A stretch of 64,000 nt of DNA. It comes from an uncultured Pseudomonadota bacterium (GTDB lineage Bacteria; Pseudomonadota; Gammaproteobacteria; Burkholderiales; Burkholderiaceae_C). The notes under the pieces were generated by a model, which worked only from the letters and a program-made list of their open reading frames with translations, had not been told where the DNA came from and searched no databases. How positions within the stretch are numbered: the first letter of the stretch is position 1; each line of letters opens with the position of its first letter. Location of the stretch: the NCBI GenBank assembly GCA_945952465.1, contig CAMFIB010000003.1, positions 62,001 to 126,000 on the forward strand, read 5' to 3'. Positions 1 through 11,933 of this stretch are shown piece after piece. The position numbers and the translations under genes were made by a program.

Positions 1-72
1 GCAGCCGCCAAGCCCGCTGCCACCGCAGCCACCAAGCCCGCTGCCACCGCAGCCGCCAAGCCTGCAGCGAAG
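1..72 (+). repeat. Three tandem 24-bp units encoding Ala/Lys/Pro repeats
   Basis: Three consecutive 24-bp units, each starting GCAGCC, run from the first base of the window. They encode the eight-residue repeats [16 protein letters not shown] and AAKPAAKK. The second unit differs by one base and the third diverges at its end. More units may lie upstream of the window. Histone-H1-like Lys/Ala tracts of this kind change length easily by slippage. Confidence 0.8.
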
Positions 73-615
73 AAGGCCCCGCCGTCCAAGAGCCGGGTCG
101 AGGCCAAGAGCACGGCCAGCCACATGGCCGCCGGCATTCAGGCGGCCGAGGCCGCCCTGACGCCGGACGAACTGGCCATTGCCGAGCGCGTCCACACCGG
201 CAACATGCCGTGCGAGCTGGGCAACTCGGTGGTGGTCGAGGCCGACGCCGCCTCACCCGGTTACTTCAACGTGACCAACCGCAAGCTGAAGTACCGCATG
301 TTTCCGGTGCTCACCAGCACCGGCGCGGTGCGCCTGGAAGACCGCCAGGCGGGCGCCGTCTGGATCCAGCTCGGCAACAAGTCGATGCTGCTGAACCAGA
401 CCATCGGCCAGCGCCTCGCCGACGAGTGCATGAGCCCGCAGCAAACCGCCTTCGCCGAATCGATGAGGGGCAAACCGGCACAGAACGTGCTGGAACCTGC
501 ACCAATCGCCGCACCAGTCGCCGCGCCCGCCGCCGCCGTCCAGGCGCCCGCCAGCCCGGCAGCCGCAGGCGCGCCGGCCGCTGCGGCCAGCGCGCCTGCG
601 GCTGTCCGCCGCTGA
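1..615 (+). CDS. Lys/Ala-rich conserved hypothetical protein (5' end outside window)
   Basis: The frame is open from base 1, so the gene starts upstream of the window; the ATG at 124 is internal. The visible part begins with an AAKP-type repeat and a basic linker. A compact domain of about 110 residues follows (from [16 protein letters not shown] through the LADECM segment), then an Ala/Pro-rich low-complexity tail. The domain has two cysteines (MPCELG and DECMSP) and no catalytic motif I recognise. Such proteins occur in Burkholderiales without assigned function, and the basic tract suggests nucleic-acid binding, which is inference only. The stop at 613-615 is 55 bp before acnB, so co-transcription is possible. 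Confidence 0.6.
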   Translation, partial: AAAKPAATAATKPAATAAAKPAAKKAPPSKSRVEAKSTASHMAAGIQAAEAALTPDELAIAERVHTGNMPCELGNSVVVEADAASPGYFNVTNRKLKYRMFPVLTSTGAVRLEDRQAGAVWIQLGNKSMLLNQTIGQRLADECMSPQQTAFAESMRGKPAQNVLEPAPIAAPVAAPAAAVQAPASPAAAGAPAAAASAPAAVRR

Positions 616-670
616 AGAACACATTCGAAGACCACGCACAAGCCCATTTCACTGTCCTGGAGTCCACAAC

Positions 671-3274
671 ATGTCGTCCACTTTCCTTCAAACCTACCGT
701 GCCCACGTGGCTGAGCGTCAAGCGCTCGGCATCCCGCCCCTGCCGCTCGACGCCAAGCAGACCGCCGAACTGGTGGAACTGCTGAAGGCACCGCCGGCCG
801 GCGAAGACGCTTTCCTGCTGGACCTGCTGACGCACCGCGTGCCCCCGGGCGTGGACGACGCCGCCAAGGTCAAGGCCAGCTTCCTGGCCGCCGTGGCGCA
901 CGGTGACGTGAAAGCCGCTCTGGTCTCCAAGGCCAAGGCTACCGAGCTGCTCGGCACCATGGTGGGCGGCTACAACGTGCACCCGCTGATCGAGCTGCTG
1001 GACGACGCCGAAGTCGCCGGCGTGGCGGCCGAAGGCCTGAAGAAGACGCTGCTGATGTTCGACTTCTTCAACGACGTGGCCGAGAAGGCCAAGGCCGGCA
1101 ACGCCAAGGCCAAGGAAGTCATGCAGAGCTGGGCCGACGCCGAGTGGTTCACCAGCCGCCCCGAAGTGCAGAAGAAGATCACCGTCACCGTGTTCAAGGT
1201 GCCCGGCGAAACCAACACCGACGACCTGTCGCCCGCGCCCGACGCCTGGAGCCGCCCGGACATCCCGCTGCACTACCTGGCCATGCTGAAGAACACCCGC
1301 CCCGACGCGGCCTTCAAGCCGGAAGAGGACGGCAAGCGCGGCCCGATGCAGTTCATCGACGACCTGAAGAAGAAGGGCCATGTGGTGGCCTACGTGGGCG
1401 ACGTGGTGGGCACCGGCTCCAGCCGCAAGTCGGCCACCAACTCGGTGATCTGGGCCACCGGCGACGACATTCCCTTCGTGCCGAACAAGCGCTTCGGCGG
1501 TGTCACGCTGGGCGGCAAGATTGCCCCCATCTTCTTCAACACGCAGGAAGACTCCGGCTCGCTGCCGATCGAGGTCGATGTCTCCAAGCTGGAGATGGGC
1601 GACGTCATCGACATCCTGCCCTACGACGGCAAGATCGTGAAGAACGGCGCCACCGTCACCGAGTTCAAGCTCAAGAGCGACGTGCTGTTCGACGAAGTGC
1701 GCGCCGGCGGCCGCATCAACCTCATCATCGGCCGCAGCCTCACCGGCAAGGCGCGTGAGTTCCTGGGCCTGCCTGCCTCCACGCTGTTCCGCCTGCCGCA
1801 GGCCCCCGCCGAATCCAAGGCCGGCTTCACGCTGGCGCAGAAGATGGTCGGCCGCGCGGTCGGCCTGCCGGAAGGCCAGGGCGTGCGCCCCGGCACCTAC
1901 TGCGAACCGAAGATGACCACCGTGGGCTCGCAAGACACCACCGGCCCGATGACCCGCGACGAGCTGAAAGACCTCGCCTGCCTGGGCTTCAGCGCCGACC
2001 TGGTGATGCAGTCGTTCTGCCACACCGCGGCCTACCCCAAGCCGGTGGACGTGAAGACCCACCGCGAGCTGCCGGCCTTCATCAGCAACCGCGGCGGCGT
2101 GGCCCTGCGCCCGGGCGACGGCGTCATCCACTCCTGGCTGAACCGCCTGCTGCTGCCCGACACCGTGGGCACCGGCGGTGACTCGCACACCCGTTTCCCC
2201 ATCGGTATTTCCTTCCCGGCCGGTTCCGGCCTGGTGGCTTTCGGCGCCGCCACCGGCGTGATGCCGCTCGACATGCCCGAGAGCGTGCTGGTGCGCTTCA
2301 AGGGCGAGATGCAGCCCGGCGTGACGCTGCGCGACCTGGTGCACGCCATTCCGCTGTACGCCATCAAGGCCGGCCAACTCACGGTGGCCAAGGCCGGCAA
2401 GAAGAACGTGTTCTCCGGCCGCATCCTGGAAATCGAAGGCCTGCCGAATCTGAAGGTCGAACAGGCCTTCGAGCTGAGCGACGCCTCGGCTGAACGCTCG
2501 GCCGCTGGCTGCACGATCAAGCTGAACCCGGAACCGATCAAGGAATACCTCACCAGCAACGTCGTGCTGATGAAGAACATGATCGCCGACGGCTACGCCG
2601 ACAAGCGCACGCTGGAGCGCCGCATCGAGAAGGTCGAGGCCTGGCTGGCCAAGCCCGACCTGCTCGAAGCCGACAAGGACGCCGAATACGCCGCCGTGTT
2701 CGAGATCGACCTGGCCGAGATCAAGGAACCCATCCTTTGCTGCCCGAACGATCCGGACGACGCCAAGACGCTGTCCGACGTGGCCGGCACCAAGATCGAC
2801 GAAGCCTTCATCGGTTCGTGCATGACCAACATCGGCCACTTCCGCGCCGCCGCCAAGCTGCTCGGCGGCACGCGTGACATTCCGGTCAAGCTGTGGGTTG
2901 CCCCGCCGACCAAGATGGACGAGAGCGAACTGATCAAGGAAGGCCACTACGCCGCGTTCGGCACCGCCGGTGCCCGCACCGAAATGCCGGGCTGCTCGCT
3001 GTGCATGGGCAACCAGGCGCAGGTGCGCGAAGGCGCCACGGTGGTCTCCACCTCCACCCGCAACTTCCCGAACCGCCTGGGCAAGAACACCAACGTGTTC
3101 CTGGCCTCGGCCGAACTCGCGGCGATCGCGTCCAAGCTGGGCAAGATCCCGACGGTGGCCGAGTACCACGAAGCCATGGGCGTCGTGAACAAGGACGGTT
3201 CGGCGATCTACCAGTACCTCAATTTCGACAAGATCGAGGAGTACAGCGAAACCGCCAAGGCCGTCACGGCCTGA
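671..3274 (+). CDS. acnB: Aconitate hydratase B (bifunctional 2-methylisocitrate dehydratase)
   Basis: AcnB isomerises citrate to isocitrate via cis-aconitate in the TCA cycle; in many bacteria it also handles 2-methyl-cis-aconitate. The protein has 867 residues, close to the roughly 860 usual for AcnB. The order is typical: N-terminal HEAT-like helical domain (1-160), swivel domain with GTGSSRKS near 247, then the iron-sulfur domains. The [4Fe-4S] ligands are visible as GSCMTN (about 718) and GCSLCMGN (about 775 and 778). The ATG at 671 is preceded by CTGGAG as ribosome binding site. A strong terminator follows. A second, unrelated-subfamily aconitase (acnA) lies 4.4 kb downstream. Confidence 0.97.
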   Translation: MSSTFLQTYRAHVAERQALGIPPLPLDAKQTAELVELLKAPPAGEDAFLLDLLTHRVPPGVDDAAKVKASFLAAVAHGDVKAALVSKAKATELLGTMVGGYNVHPLIELLDDAEVAGVAAEGLKKTLLMFDFFNDVAEKAKAGNAKAKEVMQSWADAEWFTSRPEVQKKITVTVFKVPGETNTDDLSPAPDAWSRPDIPLHYLAMLKNTRPDAAFKPEEDGKRGPMQFIDDLKKKGHVVAYVGDVVGTGSSRKSATNSVIWATGDDIPFVPNKRFGGVTLGGKIAPIFFNTQEDSGSLPIEVDVSKLEMGDVIDILPYDGKIVKNGATVTEFKLKSDVLFDEVRAGGRINLIIGRSLTGKAREFLGLPASTLFRLPQAPAESKAGFTLAQKMVGRAVGLPEGQGVRPGTYCEPKMTTVGSQDTTGPMTRDELKDLACLGFSADLVMQSFCHTAAYPKPVDVKTHRELPAFISNRGGVALRPGDGVIHSWLNRLLLPDTVGTGGDSHTRFPIGISFPAGSGLVAFGAATGVMPLDMPESVLVRFKGEMQPGVTLRDLVHAIPLYAIKAGQLTVAKAGKKNVFSGRILEIEGLPNLKVEQAFELSDASAERSAAGCTIKLNPEPIKEYLTSNVVLMKNMIADGYADKRTLERRIEKVEAWLAKPDLLEADKDAEYAAVFEIDLAEIKEPILCCPNDPDDAKTLSDVAGTKIDEAFIGSCMTNIGHFRAAAKLLGGTRDIPVKLWVAPPTKMDESELIKEGHYAAFGTAGARTEMPGCSLCMGNQAQVREGATVVSTSTRNFPNRLGKNTNVFLASAELAAIASKLGKIPTVAEYHEAMGVVNKDGSAIYQYLNFDKIEEYSETAKAVTA

Positions 3275-3292
3275 GCGTTTTCCGAGCGCTGA

Positions 3293-3320
3293 AAGCGGCC
3301 CTGCGGGGCCGCTTTTTTTT
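3293..3320 (+). terminator. Rho-independent terminator of acnB
   Basis: AGCGGCCC, a short loop and GGGCCGCT form a stem of about eight base pairs, followed by eight T residues. It starts 19 bp after the acnB stop. Confidence 0.9.
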
Positions 3321-3339
3321 GCGCGGCGCGTTCGGATTT

Positions 3340-3404
3340 GCTATTGAATCAGTAGCTGGAAATCGAGATTCGGCGCTGACTGTGGGCCGATTTTGTTCAA
3401 AAAA
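3340..3404 (+). repeat. Dispersed repeat family A, copy 1 (intergenic)
   Basis: This relatively AT-rich element opens with GCTATTGAATCAGTAGC, an imperfect inverted repeat of GCTA/TAGC. It has the shared core GATTCGGCGCTGACT and ends with GGCC, TTTT and TTCAAAA. Seven other places in the window match the same plan. This copy lies between the acnB terminator and the DUF3617 gene and may contribute to termination from either side. Confidence 0.75.
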
Positions 3405-3416
3405 CGGCCGTCCGGC

Positions 3417-3833
3417 TCATTTCGTGCAGTCGCCGGTGCGCCGGCCGGTGTGCGTGACCTTGGCGGTGAGGCCGGAGCCTTTCATGCTTCCCTGCGCCGT
3501 GAAGCGGTCGGCCGCGCCTTCCACCTCCGCCGTGCCGCTGGCGCCGTTGCCGCAGGTCACGCGGTAGGTGGCGCGCGAGCCCTGCGCCTGCACGTCGCGC
3601 AACTGGCAGTCGTCTTCCGGCTTGGGCGTGGCGTAGGCCAGCGTGTCCATGTCGTGGCGGTCGTAGCAGACGCTGCGGGTGCGGTCCTTGTGTTTGCCCG
3701 GCAGGCCTTTCAGGCCGATGTCGGTGTGGGTCGTCACCTCCCACTGGCCCGGTTGCGGGCCGATGTCGACCGCGCCGGCCGGCACCGCCAGCATGGCCAG
3801 CGCGGCGGCCAGCAGCGCGCCTTTCGCGGCCAT
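3417..3833 (-). CDS. DUF3617-type exported protein
   Basis: This is a 138-residue protein. It has a signal peptide (hydrophobic stretch 5-20 ending PAGA-V), then GQWEVTTHTDI, the opening typical of DUF3617 proteins, and a C-terminal part with several cysteines (SVCYD, DCQLRD, VTCGNG, DCTK) likely to form disulfides in the periplasm. Function is unknown for the family. The start ATG overlaps the stop of the upstream EthD-like gene by one base (TGATG), so the two are translationally coupled. Family A copy 1 begins just beyond its stop. Confidence 0.75.
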   Translation of the reverse strand: MAAKGALLAAALAMLAVPAGAVDIGPQPGQWEVTTHTDIGLKGLPGKHKDRTRSVCYDRHDMDTLAYATPKPEDDCQLRDVQAQGSRATYRVTCGNGASGTAEVEGAADRFTAQGSMKGSGLTAKVTHTGRRTGDCTK

Positions 3834-4147
3834 CAGCCCACCACCACTTCGCTGATCTGGATGACCGGCGTGAGGTCGGTGTAGTTGGGGATGTCGGCCA
3901 TGATGTCGCCCGCGTGCGGGCCGAAGCCGGCCTGGAAGGCCTCGACCGAATCGCAGAACAGGTGGCACATGCCGATGTAGGTGGCGTCCTGGCCGGGCGC
4001 GCCACCGGCCAGGCCTTTGTCGATGGTGTACGAGCGGCAGGCCTCGCCCATGCGCTGCTTGACCATGGGCATGTGCTTGTCGCGGTAGTAGGCGTGGTCG
4101 AAACGGGCGCCGGGCTTGTTCGGGTACATGACGCTGACCTTGATCAT
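3833..4147 (-). CDS. EthD family protein
   Basis: This 104-residue protein has the dimeric alpha/beta-barrel plan of EthD-like proteins. MIKVSVMYP begins the first strand, FDHAYYRDKHMPMV holds the conserved Y/H/H cluster of the family, and SVEAFQAGFGPHAGDIMADIPNYTD is the usual C-terminal half. EthD members are linked to ether degradation or small-molecule turnover, but most bacterial copies have no tested role. It heads a two-gene operon with the DUF3617 gene. About 170 bp separate it from the divergent serC. Confidence 0.8.
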   Translation of the reverse strand: MIKVSVMYPNKPGARFDHAYYRDKHMPMVKQRMGEACRSYTIDKGLAGGAPGQDATYIGMCHLFCDSVEAFQAGFGPHAGDIMADIPNYTDLTPVIQISEVVVG

Positions 4148-4316
4148 CTTTGTCTCCAGGGCGTGTGGGGGGAATGTCGATGGGCCATGGTAGCCCCTTG
4201 GCCGCCGCCTTGCCGGTGTGCTGGCTTCTTCTTGTATGCTTGTTCGCTTTGGTGCCGGCCGCCGCGCCCCGCGTGGGCCCCGGGTTGGCGCTGTCCCTCA
4301 CAACACGGAGTTTTGA

Positions 4317-5399
4317 ATGTCCCGCGTGATCAATTTCAGTGCCGGCCCGGCCGCCCTTCCCGAACCCGTTCTGCGCCAGGCCGCCACCGAGATGCTGGAC
4401 TGGCACGGCTCCGGCATGTCGGTGATGGAAATGAGCCACCGCGGCAAGGAGTTCATCTCCATCCACGCGCAGACCGAGGCGCTGCTGCGTGAACTGCTGG
4501 GCGTGCCCGGCAACTACAAGGTGCTGTTCCTGCAGGGCGGCGCCATCGGGCAGAACGCCATCGTCCCGATGAACCTGCTGCGCGGCAAGGCCAGCGCCGA
4601 CTACATCAACACCGGCGAATGGTCGAAGAAGTCGATCAAGGAAGCCAAGGCCTACTGCAAGATCAACGTGGCCGGCACCGGCGAGGCCAGCGGCTACACC
4701 GCCATTCCCAAGCAGAGCGACTGGAAGCTCGATCCCGACGCGGCCTACGTGCACATCTGCTCCAACGAAACCATCGGCGGCGTGGAATACCACTGGACGC
4801 CCGACACCGGCGCCGTGCCGCTGGTGGCCGACATGTCCTCCAACATCCTCTCCAAACCCATCGACGTCAGCAAGTTCGGCCTCATCTACGCCGGCGCGCA
4901 GAAGAACATGGGCCCGTCGGGCCTGACGGTGGTGATCGTGCGCGACGATTTGATCGGCAACGCGCTGCCGATCACGCCGTCCGCCTTCGACTACAAGCAG
5001 CAGGCCGACAACGACTCCATGCTGAACACCCCGCCCACCTACGCGATCTACATCGCCGGCCTGGTCTACCAGTGGGTGAAGGACCAGGGCGGCCTGCAGG
5101 CCATGGCCGAGCACAACCAGAAGAAGGCGGCCGTGCTGTACGACTACCTCGACCAGAGCAACTTCTTCAGCAGCCCGATCGCACGCGAAGACCGCTCGCT
5201 CATGAACGTGCCGTTCAAGCTCAAGAACGAATCGCTCGACGACGCCTTCCTGAAGGGCGCGCAGGCCCGGGGCATGGTGCAGCTCAAGGGCCACCGCTCG
5301 GTGGGCGGCATGCGGGCGTCGATCTACAACGCGATGCCGGTGGAGGGCGTGAAGGCACTGGTGGCCTACATGCAGGAATTCGAGAAACAGAACGCCTGA
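4317..5399 (+). CDS. serC: Phosphoserine aminotransferase
   Basis: SerC converts 3-phosphohydroxypyruvate to phosphoserine with glutamate as amino donor, using PLP; it also serves pyridoxine synthesis. The 360 residues match the family length. The start [14 protein letters not shown] is diagnostic, and the PLP lysine lies in [11 protein letters not shown] near residue 197. The C-terminal [15 protein letters not shown] motif binds substrate phosphate. ACGGAG five bases before the ATG is a good ribosome binding site. serA follows after 45 bp, so the first two dedicated serine steps form an operon, although enzymatically SerA acts before SerC. Confidence 0.97.
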   Translation: MSRVINFSAGPAALPEPVLRQAATEMLDWHGSGMSVMEMSHRGKEFISIHAQTEALLRELLGVPGNYKVLFLQGGAIGQNAIVPMNLLRGKASADYINTGEWSKKSIKEAKAYCKINVAGTGEASGYTAIPKQSDWKLDPDAAYVHICSNETIGGVEYHWTPDTGAVPLVADMSSNILSKPIDVSKFGLIYAGAQKNMGPSGLTVVIVRDDLIGNALPITPSAFDYKQQADNDSMLNTPPTYAIYIAGLVYQWVKDQGGLQAMAEHNQKKAAVLYDYLDQSNFFSSPIAREDRSLMNVPFKLKNESLDDAFLKGAQARGMVQLKGHRSVGGMRASIYNAMPVEGVKALVAYMQEFEKQNA

Positions 5400-5444
5400 A
5401 GCGCGCTGCTCGGCACTCCAAGAAACACAACGAGAGACAAGCCA

Positions 5445-6635
5445 ATGAGCCAGCAGCCCCTTCAGATCCTCATCCTCAACCAGATCTCGCCGAACGGCCT
5501 CAAGCGCCTGCCGGCAGACCGCTTCAGCACCGGCAAGGACATCGCCGCGCCCGACGCGGTGCTGGTGCGTTCCGCCGACATGCACGCCATGGACATTCCG
5601 GCCAGTGTGCGCGCCATTGGCCGCGCCGGCGCCGGCACCAACAACATCCCTGTCAAGGCCATGAGCGCGCGCGGCGTGCCGGTCTTCAACGCGCCCGGCG
5701 CCAACGCCAACGCGGTGAAGGAGCTGGTGCTGACCGGCATGCTGATGGCCGCCCGCAACGTGGCGCCCGCGCTGCGCTTCGTGCATGGCCTGGACCCGCA
5801 GATGGCCGACATGGACAAGGCGGTGGAAGACGGCAAGAAGAACTACGCCGGCTTCGAGCTGGCCGGCCACACGCTGGGCGTGATCGGCCTGGGCAAGATC
5901 GGCTGCCTGGTGGCCGACGCCGCCATCAAGCTCGGCATGAACGTGCTGGGCTACGACCCCGAGATCACGGTCGACGCGGCCTGGAGCCTGCCGTCGCAGG
6001 TGAAGAAGGCCGCCAGCGTGAACGACGTGCTGAAGAACTCGCACTTCATCACGCTGCATGTGCCGCTGGTCGAAGCCACCCGCAAGCTGGTGAACGCCGA
6101 CAACCTGAAGATTGCCAAACCGGGCGCCGTGGTGCTGAACTTCTCGCGGGACGGCGTGGTCGATGCCGACGCGGTGCTCGCCGCGCTGGGCAGCAAACAG
6201 CTCGGCTGGTACGTCTGCGACTTTCCGGAGCCGGCGCTGAACCAGCACGAACGCGTCATTGCCCTGCCGCACCTGGGCGCGTCCACCCGCGAGGCCGAGG
6301 AAAACTGCGCCATCATGGTCGCCGACCAACTGCGCGACTACCTGGAAGACGGCAACGTGGCCAATGCGGTGAACTTCCCCAACGTCAGCATGGGCCGCGA
6401 GTCGGCCTACCGCGTGGCCATTGCCAACAGCAACGTGCCCAACATGCTGGGGCAGATTTCCACCGCGATGGCGCAGGCGGGGCTGAACATCCACAACATG
6501 GTCAACAAGTCGCGTGGCGACATGGCCTACACGCTGGTCGACGTCGACAGCGCGGTGACCGACGCCGCGCTCGCCGAGATCGGCAAGATCGACGGCGTGC
6601 TCGCGGTGCGCTACCTGCCACGTGTCGGCGACTGA
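5445..6635 (+). CDS. serA: D-3-phosphoglycerate dehydrogenase
   Basis: This enzyme oxidises 3-phosphoglycerate with NAD+, the committed step of serine synthesis. The protein has 396 residues. The N-terminal substrate domain contains GRAGAGTNNIP. The Rossmann domain has GVIGLGKIG (about 145-153). The catalytic set appears as NFSRDGVVD (Arg), the Glu region after DFPEPAL, and LPHLGAST (His, about 284). An ACT domain (about 325-396, from YRVAIANSNVPNMLGQIS) is likely to sense serine. It has the short-type architecture without the intervening domain. Seventeen bases upstream is CGAGAG, a moderate ribosome binding site. Confidence 0.95.
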   Translation: MSQQPLQILILNQISPNGLKRLPADRFSTGKDIAAPDAVLVRSADMHAMDIPASVRAIGRAGAGTNNIPVKAMSARGVPVFNAPGANANAVKELVLTGMLMAARNVAPALRFVHGLDPQMADMDKAVEDGKKNYAGFELAGHTLGVIGLGKIGCLVADAAIKLGMNVLGYDPEITVDAAWSLPSQVKKAASVNDVLKNSHFITLHVPLVEATRKLVNADNLKIAKPGAVVLNFSRDGVVDADAVLAALGSKQLGWYVCDFPEPALNQHERVIALPHLGASTREAEENCAIMVADQLRDYLEDGNVANAVNFPNVSMGRESAYRVAIANSNVPNMLGQISTAMAQAGLNIHNMVNKSRGDMAYTLVDVDSAVTDAALAEIGKIDGVLAVRYLPRVGD

Positions 6636-6637
6636 CC

Positions 6638-7186
6638 ATGCCCGAACCCGCCGAACCGATGTTCCGGCGGGCGATGGGCGCGGCGGCTTTCGGGCGGCTG
6701 GCGCCGCCGCTGCGCCGCTTCCATGCGCTGGGCGGTCGCCACACGCTGCACGGCGAGGCCACCACGCTGGCGCCGGAAACGGCGGTCGGCCGGCTGCTGT
6801 GCCGGCTGCTCGGCGCGCCAGCAGCCCACCGCAGCGGCCCGGTGCGCTTCGAACTGGACGCTTCGCCCACGCTGGAGCACTGGGCCCGCCATTTCCCCGG
6901 CCCGCACACGATGCGTTCGCGCCTGCAGTTCCACGCCGGCCGGGTCGTCGAGCGGCTCGGCCCGGCGCGGCTGGCCTTCACGCTGGTGGAGAACGGTGGC
7001 CGGCTCGAGATGCAGCTCACCGGGCTGCGTTTTGGCGGCCTGCCGTGCCCCGCCGCGCTGCGGCCGCGCCTGCGGGCCGTGGAACACGGCGAGGGCGACC
7101 GGCTGCATTTCGACATCGAGGCCGTGCTGCCGCTGGGCATCGGCCGGGTGGTGGGCTACCGCGGCTGGCTGGCGGTGCCGCCATGA
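6638..7186 (+). CDS. DUF4166 domain protein
   Basis: A 182-residue protein recognised as DUF4166-like by the opening [21 protein letters not shown] and the closing pattern [21 protein letters not shown]. The family has no established biochemical role. Its ATG is two bases after the serA stop and its stop overlaps the next ATG (ATGA), so it is embedded in a serA-DUF4166-DCC transcription unit. Composition and GC are like its neighbours. DUF4166 and DCC (DUF393) proteins are often found together, which suggests a shared but unknown job. Confidence 0.75.
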   Translation: MPEPAEPMFRRAMGAAAFGRLAPPLRRFHALGGRHTLHGEATTLAPETAVGRLLCRLLGAPAAHRSGPVRFELDASPTLEHWARHFPGPHTMRSRLQFHAGRVVERLGPARLAFTLVENGGRLEMQLTGLRFGGLPCPAALRPRLRAVEHGEGDRLHFDIEAVLPLGIGRVVGYRGWLAVPP

Positions 7187-7572
7187 TCGTCGTGTTCGAC
7201 GGCCACTGCCTGCTGTGCAACGGCTCGGTGCGGTTCCTGCTGGAACACGACCGGAAACGCGTCTTCCAGTTCGCGTCCATCCAGGGCGAACACGGTCGCG
7301 CGCTGCTGGCCAAGGCAGGCCTCAGCCTCGACGGCCTGCAGACCATGCTGCTGGTCGACGGCGAGCGCGTCTGGCAGCAATCGGGCGCGGTGATCCGCAT
7401 CGCGCATGCGCTGGGCTGGCCGTGGCGGGCGGCCTGGCTGCTGTGGCTGGTGCCGGCACCGCTGCGCGACGCGGCCTACCGCTTCGTTGGCCGCCGCCGC
7501 TACCGCTGGTTCGGCCGCAGCGACACCTGCATGCTGGCGCCGCCCGGCGAGCGCGCGCGCTTCCTCGACTGA
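7183..7572 (+). CDS. DCC family (DUF393) thiol-disulfide oxidoreductase-like protein
   Basis: This 129-residue protein opens [16 protein letters not shown], the DCC-family signature with a CxxC pair at residues 9 and 12 in a thioredoxin-like fold. Downstream landmarks are FASIQGE and a tryptophan-rich amphipathic stretch ([13 protein letters not shown]), then [11 protein letters not shown]. The family is predicted to do thiol-disulfide chemistry but is poorly characterised. Its start overlaps the DUF4166 stop by four bases. A gap of about 120 bp follows before acnA. Confidence 0.85.
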   Translation: MIVVFDGHCLLCNGSVRFLLEHDRKRVFQFASIQGEHGRALLAKAGLSLDGLQTMLLVDGERVWQQSGAVIRIAHALGWPWRAAWLLWLVPAPLRDAAYRFVGRRRYRWFGRSDTCMLAPPGERARFLD

Positions 7573-7694
7573 GCGCCGTCACCGTTTCGTCACGCGGCAT
7601 ACCCCTGCGGCACACCCCGCCACTGCGGCGCGCGCTGACAGCCGGCGCCCGCGTTGCCACAATGAGCCGGTCCACTGAAGCGGAGAGCCACAAC

Positions 7695-10622
<2,928 letters not shown>

Positions 10623-10629
10623 CCGGTCG

Positions 10630-11826
10630 ATGAGCCTTCCCGTCGTCGTGGCCGGTGGCGGCATTGGCGGGCTCGCCGTGGCCACCGCGCTCGGGCGCGC
10701 CGGCCGGCCGGTGCGGGTGCTCGAACAGGCGCCGGCCTTCACGGCGGCGGGCGCTGGCCTGCAGCTCGGGCCCAACGCCGTGCGGCTGCTCGACGCCTGG
10801 GGCCTGGGCGACGGCCTGCGCGAACGCGCGGCCAGGCCGCAGGCGCTGGTGGTGCGCGACGCCGCCAGCGGCGCGGTGCTCGGCACGCTGCGGCTGGGCG
10901 GGCACTTCGTCGAGCGCTACGGCGCACCCTACCTGACGCTGCACCGCGCCGATCTGCACGCGCTGCTGGAACACGCAGCGCGCCGCAGCGGTGCCGAGCT
11001 GGTGAACGGGGTCACTATAGAAAACATAGCTGAAACGCCAGATTCCGTGCTGACTTGCGGCCAAAATGATTCGCAAAATGCCGAAGCCGCCGCGCTGATC
11101 GGCTGCGACGGCCTGTGGAGCCGGGTGCGCGAGCACCTGCTGCACGACGGCCCGCCGCAGCGCACCGGCCACCTCGCTTTCCGCGCCATGCTGCCCGTGT
11201 CGACCCTGCCGGCCGGCGGGCAGGGCTGGGCCGAGCGGGTGTCGGTCTGGCTGGGGCCGCAACTGCATGTGGTGGCCTATCCGGTGCGCGGTGGCGACGT
11301 GCTGAACCTGGTGGCCGTGGTGCACGGCGCGCCGCCGCCGGGCGACGCCACCGCCGTGCGCTCCTGGAGCCAGCCGACCGACGCGGCCGCGCTGCGTGCG
11401 GCGCTGGGCGGCATCGAACCCGACCTGCGCGAGCTGCTGGACGCCGCGCCCGGCTGGACGCTGTGGGTGCTGCACGACCGGTCCGCGCTGCCGCCGCACG
11501 GCTACGCCCGTGGCCGCATCGCGCTGCTCGGAGACGCCGCGCACCCCATGCGCCCCTACCTCGCGCAGGGCGCGGCGATGGCCCTGGAAGACGCCCAGAC
11601 CCTGGCCGACTGCGCGCTCGCCCGGCCCAACGACTGGCCCGCCGCCTTCGCCATCTACGCCGAACGCCGGGCCCGCCGCAACGCCCGCGTGCAGCAGCGG
11701 GCCCGCTTCAACGGCACGGTGTTCCATGCCGCCGGCTGGCTGCGCAGCCTGCGCAACGCCGCCATGCGGCTGCGCGGCGAAGCGCTGCTCGATTCGCCGT
11801 GGCTCTACGGCGGCGGCGTGCGCTGA
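10630..11826 (+). CDS. FAD-dependent aromatic-ring monooxygenase (salicylate/3-hydroxybenzoate hydroxylase type)
   Basis: A 398-residue flavoprotein of the p-hydroxybenzoate hydroxylase superfamily. The N-terminal dinucleotide-binding motif is GGGIGGLAVA (9-18), then CDG in IGCDGLWSRVRE and the second FAD motif LLGDAAHPMRPYLAQGA near 300. Substrate cannot be set from sequence: 3-hydroxybenzoate 6-hydroxylase, salicylate hydroxylase and UbiH-like enzymes share this plan. No aromatic-ring-cleavage gene is adjacent. Residues about 127-149 are encoded by an in-frame copy of repeat family A, placed between the second strand segment and the CDG motif. It is close enough to acnA to be co-transcribed. 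Confidence 0.85.
   Translation: MSLPVVVAGGGIGGLAVATALGRAGRPVRVLEQAPAFTAAGAGLQLGPNAVRLLDAWGLGDGLRERAARPQALVVRDAASGAVLGTLRLGGHFVERYGAPYLTLHRADLHALLEHAARRSGAELVNGVTIENIAETPDSVLTCGQNDSQNAEAAALIGCDGLWSRVREHLLHDGPPQRTGHLAFRAMLPVSTLPAGGQGWAERVSVWLGPQLHVVAYPVRGGDVLNLVAVVHGAPPPGDATAVRSWSQPTDAAALRAALGGIEPDLRELLDAAPGWTLWVLHDRSALPPHGYARGRIALLGDAAHPMRPYLAQGAAMALEDAQTLADCALARPNDWPAAFAIYAERRARRNARVQQRARFNGTVFHAAGWLRSLRNAAMRLRGEALLDSPWLYGGGVR
11012..11078 (+). repeat. Dispersed repeat family A, copy 2 (inside FAD monooxygenase)
   Basis: Reads CACTATAGAAAACATAGCTG, then AGATTCCGTGCTGACTTGCGG and CGCAAAA, the same order of landmarks as the intergenic copies, with local AT enrichment inside a very GC-rich gene. 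It keeps the frame open and encodes the polar segment TIENIAETPDSVLTCGQN. Confidence 0.65.
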
Positions 11827-11933
11827 CCTGCTGCCTGTCAGCTTTCTGGTTGGTGTGCTTGCGTTTGAGGGCTGCGGTGTGGCCGCACCAAAGGTGGTGC
11901 GGGGGGCGCACTGCAACGCATCTGCGGCAAGGC

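Noticed and set aside
311-3169. A 952-codon open frame antisense to acnB
   Set aside because: High-GC genes leave long open antisense frames. The sense protein has complete aconitase motifs, and the antisense product is His/Gly/Arg-rich with no domain.
11865-11915. Hairpin after the FAD monooxygenase as a terminator
   Set aside because: CCGCACC and GGTGCGG can pair, but there is no T-tract, so the evidence is too weak for a feature.
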